Below, piece by piece: positions 51,190 through 56,362 of a DNA stretch of 56,362 bases. The DNA comes from Chloroflexota bacterium. GTDB lineage: Bacteria; Chloroflexota; UBA11872. A program made the position numbers and the translations under genes. Each line of letters opens with the position of its first letter. The first letter of the stretch is position 1. Under the pieces are notes generated by a model that was given only the letters and a program-made list of their open reading frames with translations, was not told the DNA's origin and ran no database searches. The stretch spans positions 1 through 56,362 of the forward strand of contig JAJECS010000014.1 of the NCBI GenBank assembly GCA_022821905.1, written 5' to 3'.

Positions 51190-51719
51190 CAGCCCGCGCC
51201 GTTTCGAATGCCGTCGAGCAGGTCGGGCACGTCGTCGGGCATCACCGGTCCGTGCTGGTCCAGGTTGACCAGCAAGGCCGGCTGCATGTCGCACAGGCCC
51301 AGGCAGGAGACCACCTTAAGGGTGAACTGGCCATCCGGGCTGGTGTGCCCGTGCCGCACGCCCAGCGCGTCTTCCAGCGCCCCGATCAGCTTGGGCGCGC
51401 CGGCCAGGTGACAGCTCAAGTCGCGACACACGCGCAGCACGTTGGGCGCCTGCGGCTCCAGGGAGAACATGGTGTAGAAGGTCACCACGCCGAAAACCTG
51501 GCTCTCGGGAATCTTGAGTTCCTCGGCGATCAAGGTCATGGCCTCGGGCGGCACGTAGGAGAACAACTCCTGGGCGGCGTAGAGCGCCTCGATGGACGAT
51601 CCGGGCAGCTCCTTGAGCGGCTGCAGCCGTTCGCGCAGCGTCTCCAGCTTGGGTCGCTCGGACTCCGGCAGCGGCTCCCGGCCGGGCGGCGTCTCGAGCT
51701 CGGTGTGGTGAATGGCCAT
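51189..51719 (-). CDS. nuoE: NADH-quinone oxidoreductase subunit E (NuoE-like)
   Basis: Thioredoxin-like 2Fe-2S subunit. The 176-residue protein has a helical N-terminus (LPGSSIEALYAAQELFSYVP), GVVTFYTMFSLEP and the four cluster ligands as C-R-D-L-S-C and C-L-G-L-C. ATG 51719 keeps the conserved part; there is no clear ribosome binding site, and longer forms to 51779 are open. A TAAACT box lies just upstream. Coupled to nuoF by a TGATG overlap. Confidence 0.92.
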   Translation of the reverse strand: MAIHHTELETPPGREPLPESERPKLETLRERLQPLKELPGSSIEALYAAQELFSYVPPEAMTLIAEELKIPESQVFGVVTFYTMFSLEPQAPNVLRVCRDLSCHLAGAPKLIGALEDALGVRHGHTSPDGQFTLKVVSCLGLCDMQPALLVNLDQHGPVMPDDVPDLLDGIRNGAG

Positions 51720-51769
51720 GCAACAAGGGCGCGCGGCGGCGCGTCCGTTCACCTGAAAAATGGCGGGTG

Positions 51770-51775
51770 AGTTTA
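51770..51775 (-). promoter_or_regulatory. Probable -10 box (TAAACT) for nuoE-nuoF
   Basis: TAAACT on the minus strand lies 50 bases before ATG 51719, in the 142-base gap between the divergent nuoE and the small ORF at 51862. Confidence 0.4.
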
Positions 51776-51837
51776 GCACCCATGACCGTAGCGGCTGGCG
51801 AAAGACGTCCCGTCAGCCGGGCGGGATCGCGTGGTGC

Positions 51838-51843
51838 TAGCGT
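51838..51843 (+). promoter_or_regulatory. Possible -10 box (TAGCGT) for the small ORF
   Basis: TAGCGT lies 18 bases before ATG 51862, with GGGGAGGGCGA between as a strong ribosome binding site. Confidence 0.3.
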
Positions 51844-51861
51844 GACGCCTGGGGAGGGCGA

Positions 51862-52071
51862 ATGGCACTGACGGAACAGCAAGCCCGCGAGCTCCGCAGC
51901 CTGGCGGCCAGCTGGAATCGAGCCTCGATGGCGGTCGGCAACCTGCTGCGCGACGGCGCCGTCACGGCGGATGGCATCGACATGCAGGCGCTGCGCGACG
52001 CCACCGACCGGCGCGCCCAGGCCGAGCACCTGCTGATCAACTTCTGGATCAGCGTCGCCCGCGACGCGTAG
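51862..52071 (+). CDS. Small hypothetical helical protein
   Basis: A 69-residue protein, all helical by composition (ALTEQQARELRSLAASWNRA, then ATDRRAQAEHLLINFWISVA). A strong ribosome binding site (GGGGAGGG) and codon usage like its neighbours support it. No cysteine, no membrane segment, no recognised family. It lies 44 bases before folC on the same strand and may share its transcript. Confidence 0.6.
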   Translation: MALTEQQARELRSLAASWNRASMAVGNLLRDGAVTADGIDMQALRDATDRRAQAEHLLINFWISVARDA

Positions 52072-52115
52072 CCGGCTGACGCGGCGCGCATGCATGAGGC
52101 AGGAGCAACCAGGCG

Positions 52116-53483
52116 ATGGGTGATTCGCGACCCGGTCCGACTTCGCCGGTCGATAGCAAGGAATTGGCGGCCGGCCGAGACGCCGCCGCTTACATCAACG
52201 GCCTTATCCGCGGTCCCGCCGGACCCACGCAGCCCCGCGCACCGTCTGAGCAACGCCGGCGGGGCCGCGCACGCCTGGCGCGCATGCGTCGCTTTCTCGA
52301 CGCGCTGGAAAATCCGCAAGCCGACCTGCCCGTCGTGCTGGTGACGGGAACCTCGGGCAAGGGCTCGGTGGCGGTCAAGATCGCGGAGGGACTGCGGGCC
52401 GCCGGGTATTCCACCGGTCTGCACGTCACGCCCTATCTTCAGACCCCGCTGGAGAAGTTCTGGCTCGACGGTCGGCTAGCCCGGCCCGGCGATTTGGCCG
52501 ACCTGGCGGCGTGGATCCGGCCAGGGGTCGAGCGCGCCGATCCGTGCCAGCCACCCACCTACGGCATGGTCTGGGTGGCGCTGACGTTCGAGTATTTTCG
52601 CCGCGCCCGGGTGGACGCTCTGGTCCTGGAGGTCGGCGCGGGCGGACGATTCGATCTCACCAACGTCTGCGAGCCGCTGCTCAACGTGATCACCACCGTC
52701 GGCATGGACCACGAGAAGAGCCTGGGCCCGTCGCTGGCCGACATCGCCTGGCACAAGGCCGGCACCGCCCGATCGGGCGTGCCCACGGTCATCGGCGAAA
52801 TGCCGGCTCCAGCGCGGGCGGTGGTGATTGAGGAGATGCAACGTGTGGGGGCGCCCCTCATCGAAGCCGGACCGACGGCCTCCGACGACTTCCGGGCGAC
52901 GAATGACCACCTGGCGGAAGCGGCCCTCGATGCGCTGGCGGCGAGGGGATTCGCCCGAATCGACCGCGCCGCGCGCGACGCCGCGCGAGCGGCCGCCCTG
53001 CCCGGACGCTACGAACGAATGCCGTCCACCGGCGGCCCCGCCGTCATCCTCGATGGCGCCCACAATCCCGACAAGGCCCGCGCCCTGGCGGACCTGTGGC
53101 GGCGCGAATGCTCGCCCGACGCCGGCGTGCTCGTGGCGGGCACGGTTGGCTATCGGTCACCGGCTGCCGTCCTCGCCCCGCTGTGGCCCACGGTCCAGGC
53201 GTGGATCGCCACCGAGCCCCAGGTATTGGGCAAGCCGCCCACGCCCGCGGCGCTTGCCGCCCAGGCCGGTGAGAACGCCGGCTATCCGGCCGTCGCCGCC
53301 GAGCCCGACCCGCTGCGCGCACTTAACCTCGCCCTGGAAATCTGTCCTCCGGGCGGACGGGTCCTCGTGGCGGGGTCGCTCTATCTGGCGGGCAATATCC
53401 GGTCGCGCTGGTATTCCACGGAGGAGATCGAACGGCAGCGCACCATGTGGCCGCTGCGCCATACTGCGCCCCACGATGCATGA
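52116..53483 (+). CDS. folC: Folylpolyglutamate synthase/dihydrofolate synthase
   Basis: Mur-ligase-family enzyme adding glutamate to folates, and dihydropteroate to Glu in bifunctional forms. The 455-residue protein has the P-loop VVLVTGTSGKGSVAVKIAEG, then EVGAGGRFDLTN, TTVGMDHEKSLG and IAWHKAGTARSGVP for ATP, metal and substrate sites, and the C-terminal domain with VILDGAHNPDKARALADLW. It begins with an extra 30 or so residues that are not conserved. The DUF2203 gene overlaps its end. Confidence 0.92.
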   Translation: MGDSRPGPTSPVDSKELAAGRDAAAYINGLIRGPAGPTQPRAPSEQRRRGRARLARMRRFLDALENPQADLPVVLVTGTSGKGSVAVKIAEGLRAAGYSTGLHVTPYLQTPLEKFWLDGRLARPGDLADLAAWIRPGVERADPCQPPTYGMVWVALTFEYFRRARVDALVLEVGAGGRFDLTNVCEPLLNVITTVGMDHEKSLGPSLADIAWHKAGTARSGVPTVIGEMPAPARAVVIEEMQRVGAPLIEAGPTASDDFRATNDHLAEAALDALAARGFARIDRAARDAARAAALPGRYERMPSTGGPAVILDGAHNPDKARALADLWRRECSPDAGVLVAGTVGYRSPAAVLAPLWPTVQAWIATEPQVLGKPPTPAALAAQAGENAGYPAVAAEPDPLRALNLALEICPPGGRVLVAGSLYLAGNIRSRWYSTEEIERQRTMWPLRHTAPHDA

Positions 53484-53910
53484 CGAACCCGAAGCGCTGC
53501 ACGGCGACGAGCCCGAAGAGCCGGAGCTTCGCCGCTACACGCTGCGCGAGGCCAACGAGTTGCTGGTCGAGGCGCGGCCGGTGCTGGCCAAGCTGCGGCG
53601 CATCTGGCTGGAGGCCGACCCCGATCGCCAGGCCTTCGAGCGCGCCCAGGAGTCCGACGCCGGCGCGGTGGACGTGAGCCTGGCCCATCAACGCCTCATC
53701 GCCGGTCTGTGGGACGTCCAGCCGCTGGTGGCCTGGCTGCGCGCCCGCGACATCCTGCTGCGCGACCCCGCCACCGGCCTGATCGACTTCCTCTCCGAGA
53801 TCGACGGCGAGGACTGCTACCTCTGCTGGCGTCTCGGTGAAGAGGACATCGGCTTCTGGCACGGCACCGACGAAGGCTTCGACCACCGCAAGCCGTTGCC
53901 CGGCGTCTAG
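53476..53910 (+). CDS. DUF2203 family protein
   Basis: A 144-residue protein of the DUF2203 family: RYTLREANELLVEARPVLAK at the start and DGEDCYLCWRLGEEDIGFWH near the end are the family hallmarks. Its N-terminal 18 residues are acidic. No activity is known; the conserved C-x-x-C and His suggest metal binding. ATG 53476 overlaps the folC stop by 8 bases. It is followed by recQ after one base, so the three genes form a compact unit. Confidence 0.87.
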   Translation: MHDEPEALHGDEPEEPELRRYTLREANELLVEARPVLAKLRRIWLEADPDRQAFERAQESDAGAVDVSLAHQRLIAGLWDVQPLVAWLRARDILLRDPATGLIDFLSEIDGEDCYLCWRLGEEDIGFWHGTDEGFDHRKPLPGV

Positions 53911-53911
53911 C

Positions 53912-56071
53912 TTGTCCGAGTTCCGCGGCGTAGCAACCGCCGAGCCCGACCTTCGTCAGATCCTCAAGACTCGCTTTGGCTACGACGACTTTCGGCCCAT
54001 GCAGTTGGAGATCATCGGCAACGTCATGGCGGGCCGGGACTCGCTGGTGCTAATGCCCACGGGCGGGGGCAAATCGCTCTGCTATCAGCTGCCGGCGCTC
54101 TGTCTCGACGGGCTGACGCTGGTCATCTCGCCGCTCATCGCGCTCATGAAGGACCAGGTCGACGCGCTGCGATCAAACGGCATCGCGGCGGCGTACATCA
54201 ACAGCTCCGTGCCGCCGCATGAGGTGAGCGGCATCTACGCCGCGGCGCGGGCGGGGCGGCTCAAGCTGCTCTATATCGCTCCCGAGCGCTTGGCAGTCGG
54301 CGGGTTTGACGAGTTTCTGCGCGGGTTGCGCGTCGACCAGATCGCCATCGACGAGGCCCACTGCATCTCCGAGTGGGGTCACGACTTCCGGCCGGATTAC
54401 CGCAACCTTCGAACGCTGCGCGTGACGTTTCCTCGCACTCCGGTGATGGCGCTCACGGCCACCGCCACCGCCAAAGTCCGCGACGACATCGCCGAGCAAC
54501 TCGGCATGCCGCGGGCACGGCAGTTCGTCTCCAGCTTCAACCGCGAGAATCTGACTTATCTGGTTCGACCTAAACGCCGCGCCTTCGACCAACTGGTCCA
54601 GCTGTTGCGCGAGCATCCGGATGGGGCGGCGATCGTCTATTGCTCTTCGCGCGACGGCACCGAGAGGCTGGCAGCCGAGCTCTCGAGCAATAACTGGCTG
54701 GCGCTGCCGTACCACGCGGGGATGGATCAGGAAGTTCGCCGGGACACACAGGAGCGCTTCATTCGGGACGAGGTGCGGATCATCGTGGCCACCATCGCCT
54801 TTGGAATGGGCATCGACAAGCCCGACGTACGGCTCATTGCCCACTACGATTTACCAAAGACGCTCGAAGGCTACTACCAGGAAACGGGACGGGCGGGGCG
54901 CGACGGATTGCCCAGCAATTGCGTGCTGTTCTTCTCCGCCGGCGATCGGGCCAAGCTTGAGTACTTCATCAATGACATAGAGGACTCGACCGAGCGTGAG
55001 CGGGCGCAGCAAAAGCTGAACCAGATGATCGCCTTTGGCGAGGCGCGGACCTGCCGTCGCGCGTTCGTGCTCGGGTACTTCGGCGAGACGTACGATCGGC
55101 CAGATTGCGGCGGCTGCGACGTGTGCCTGGCCGAGCGCGAGACGTTCGACGCGACGGAAATTGCGCAGAAGGTGATTTCCGCTGTCATCCGCACCGGCGA
55201 GCGATTCGGCCCCGCACACGTGATCAACGTTCTGAGGGGCTCGCGCGGGAGGCGCGTGCTGGAATTGGGCCACGACCAGTTGACGGTCCACGGCATTGCC
55301 CGCGGCCATGGCCGCGAAGAGCTCAAGGAGATTGTGGGCCTGCTGGAAGACGAGGGGCTGCTGCAGCGAAGCCCCAACAAGTACGCGACCGTCTCCGTGA
55401 CGTCCGCTGGACATGACTTCCTGCGCCAGCGCGAGACACTGTCGCTCCGCCGCATCAAGCGCGCGGCTCAGTCCAACTCCGGCCCCAACGACCCGCCAAC
55501 TCCCGCCGACGGCGCCCGGACAGGAGGCGCTGCCCTCGGTATCAACCGCGAATTGTTCCAGCGCCTGCGCGACCTGCGCGCTGCGCTGGCGCAGTCCCGA
55601 AACCTCCCGCCCTACATGATTGTCGGCGACCAGGCGCTGCAAGAGATGGCTACGTTCTTCCCGCGAACCCGAGAAGGCTTGACGCACATTACCGGCGTGA
55701 GCCGGGTCAAGCTGGACGAATTCGGCGACGCGTTTCTCAACGCCATCCGCTCGTTTGGCGATGCGCAGGACCTGGCGGAGCAGGCGAATCTCCAGCCGCC
55801 CACGCGTGGCCAAGACAACGGACGCCCCGACTTCGACCCGGAGCTATTCGAGCGCCTCCGCGAGCTGCGGCGCCGCCTGGCCGAATCCAGGGGCCAGCCG
55901 GCATACGTGGTCTTCAGCAACCGGACGCTCGAGGCAATGGCTCAGGCCATGCCCCGGGACCACGCGGGCTTCGCCGACCTACCAGGCGTCGGACCGGCGA
56001 AGCTGGAGGAATTCGCCGACGACTTTCTCCAGGTGATTCGTGAGCACACGGCTGCAAGGGATGCTGAGTAG
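53912..56071 (+). CDS. recQ: ATP-dependent DNA helicase RecQ with two HRDC domains
   Basis: 3'-5' helicase for recombination and fork repair. From TTG 53912 the protein is 719 residues. Motifs: FRPMQLEIIGNVMAGRDSLV, Walker A PTGGGKS, DEAHCISEWGHDFRP, ALTATAT, and motif VI QETGRAGRDGLPS. A RecQ zinc site has four cysteines (FGEARTCRR to CGGCDVC), then a winged-helix region. Two HRDC repeats end it, one from about residue 545 (LFQRLRDLRAALAQSR) and one from about 640 (LFERLRELRRRLAESR). E. coli RecQ has a single HRDC. No ATG lies near the conserved start; TTG follows the DUF2203 stop by one base. Confidence 0.95.
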   Translation: MSEFRGVATAEPDLRQILKTRFGYDDFRPMQLEIIGNVMAGRDSLVLMPTGGGKSLCYQLPALCLDGLTLVISPLIALMKDQVDALRSNGIAAAYINSSVPPHEVSGIYAAARAGRLKLLYIAPERLAVGGFDEFLRGLRVDQIAIDEAHCISEWGHDFRPDYRNLRTLRVTFPRTPVMALTATATAKVRDDIAEQLGMPRARQFVSSFNRENLTYLVRPKRRAFDQLVQLLREHPDGAAIVYCSSRDGTERLAAELSSNNWLALPYHAGMDQEVRRDTQERFIRDEVRIIVATIAFGMGIDKPDVRLIAHYDLPKTLEGYYQETGRAGRDGLPSNCVLFFSAGDRAKLEYFINDIEDSTERERAQQKLNQMIAFGEARTCRRAFVLGYFGETYDRPDCGGCDVCLAERETFDATEIAQKVISAVIRTGERFGPAHVINVLRGSRGRRVLELGHDQLTVHGIARGHGREELKEIVGLLEDEGLLQRSPNKYATVSVTSAGHDFLRQRETLSLRRIKRAAQSNSGPNDPPTPADGARTGGAALGINRELFQRLRDLRAALAQSRNLPPYMIVGDQALQEMATFFPRTREGLTHITGVSRVKLDEFGDAFLNAIRSFGDAQDLAEQANLQPPTRGQDNGRPDFDPELFERLRELRRRLAESRGQPAYVVFSNRTLEAMAQAMPRDHAGFADLPGVGPAKLEEFADDFLQVIREHTAARDAE

Positions 56072-56208
56072 TCCGAGGGATTTGGTCGGTGGGAAGGTCC
56101 CACGATCCGTCGGACTAGGCGTTGACTTCCCGAGTCTGATCCCTCGGTGAGTCTGGCTAAGCACGGGGGATAGATTCCCCCCTCCGGAGTTCTTTGCGTA
56201 ACCCCTCC

Positions 56209-56234
56209 GTCATTCCCGCGAAGGGAGACCTTTG
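56209..56234. repeat. REP-like unit plus IS-terminus motif
   Basis: CGTCATTCCCGCGAAGG (56209-56225) is followed by GAGACCTTTG (56225-56234), the inverted form of the terminus at 288-297. This is the probable left end of an insertion sequence whose transposase starts at 56298. Confidence 0.6.
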
Positions 56235-56297
56235 CATTAATCGAGGAGCGGGGCGGACCATGGGGTGTCGCCAGGCGGAGGATTGAGGAGCGGGCGT

Positions 56298-56362
56298 ATG
56301 CACCGGGATATGGGCCGACCGTCGTTCGCGGAAGCGATGGTGTCGGAGACCCTCGGCCATAA
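56298..56362 (+). CDS. Possible IS5-family transposase, N-terminal start (partial)
   Basis: A frame opened by ATG 56298 after GAGGAGCGGGCGT reads MHRDMGRPSFAEAMVSETLG and runs off the window. The M-G-R-P-S-F-x-E-A-x-V opening resembles the N-termini of IS5/ISL2-like transposases. Its position 64 bases inside a GAGACCTTTG terminus fits the left end of the same kind of element that ends at 297. Only 21 codons are visible, so this is tentative. Confidence 0.45.
   Translation, partial: MHRDMGRPSFAEAMVSETLGH

Noticed and set aside
1..56362. tRNA and rRNA genes
   Set aside because: No T-loop (GTTCGANNC) with matching stems was seen in the gaps, and nothing resembling rRNA is present.

Overview
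This is a GC-rich (mostly about 65-70 % by eye), densely packed bacterial chromosome segment with genes on both strands, short operons and many stop/start overlaps. GTG and TTG starts are frequent, and several genes show only a TANNNT -10 box. The gene content points to a Chloroflexota bacterium: stand-alone heme A synthase/heme O synthase, DUF3179 and DUF2203 proteins, a detached NuoEF pair, heterodimer-style ABC exporters and plant-type LRR lipoproteins. That assignment is inference, because no rRNA gene is present. Both window edges fall inside IS5-like insertion sequences (3' end of one at 1-297, 5' end of one from about 56225), whose GAGACCTTTG termini also recur at three intergenic sites inside the window.

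Layout. 458-8301 (minus): surE, two ABC exporter half-transporters, thrS and obgE. 8406-16089: an LmbE-like protein with a ruined metal site, a DinG-type helicase, a SIMPL protein, an FmdB zinc ribbon, apt, an HhH-GPD DNA glycosylase, mrp and gpsA. 16090-18460: a repeat-rich gap with a candidate 17-residue gene, then RidA, a small antitoxin-like ORF and a zinc dehydrogenase. 18606-26656 (plus): recA, usp, prs, ggt, an Nfu-like domain, a DUF3179 lipoprotein, then a 66-residue CoxB-like membrane hairpin with ctaA and ctaB. 26720-33758: MFS, ABC exporter, AhpE-like peroxiredoxin, HpcH/HpaI aldolase with a malate/lactate dehydrogenase, a selenocysteine peroxiredoxin-like gene and a monothiol glutaredoxin-like gene. 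33895-36524: a low-GC island with a Cdc48-like AAA ATPase overlapping a DUF6414-like protein. 36932-46137 (minus): pheT, pheS, SpoU methyltransferase, rplT, rpmI and two tandem LRR lipoprotein genes. 46369-56071: metallophosphatase, SufT-like protein, two membrane proteins of unknown role, a PD-(D/E)XK nuclease, nuoF/nuoE, a small ORF, folC, DUF2203 and recQ.

Two observations stand out. First, the minus-strand gene 32790-33248 reads through one in-frame TGA exactly where thioredoxin-fold peroxiredoxins carry their reactive cysteine (W-U-S-H-C-R-R-Q-L). A SECIS-like hairpin starts just after the TGA, with 16 bases between the TGA and its apical loop. This is best read as a selenoprotein. Second, the AAA ATPase/DUF6414-like pair is translationally coupled, clearly foreign in base composition, and inserted beside a glutaredoxin gene so that a diverged fragment of a second glutaredoxin copy remains on its far side. 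It is a good candidate for an undescribed two-gene defence or quality-control cassette.

The working themes are redox and thiol handling (peroxiredoxins, glutaredoxin, Nfu, SufT, Mrp), DNA repair (RecA, DinG-type helicase, RecQ, HhH-GPD, PD-(D/E)XK), translation (thrS, pheST, rpmI-rplT, obgE) and respiratory cofactor assembly (ctaA/ctaB). No tRNA or rRNA gene and no CRISPR array was seen.
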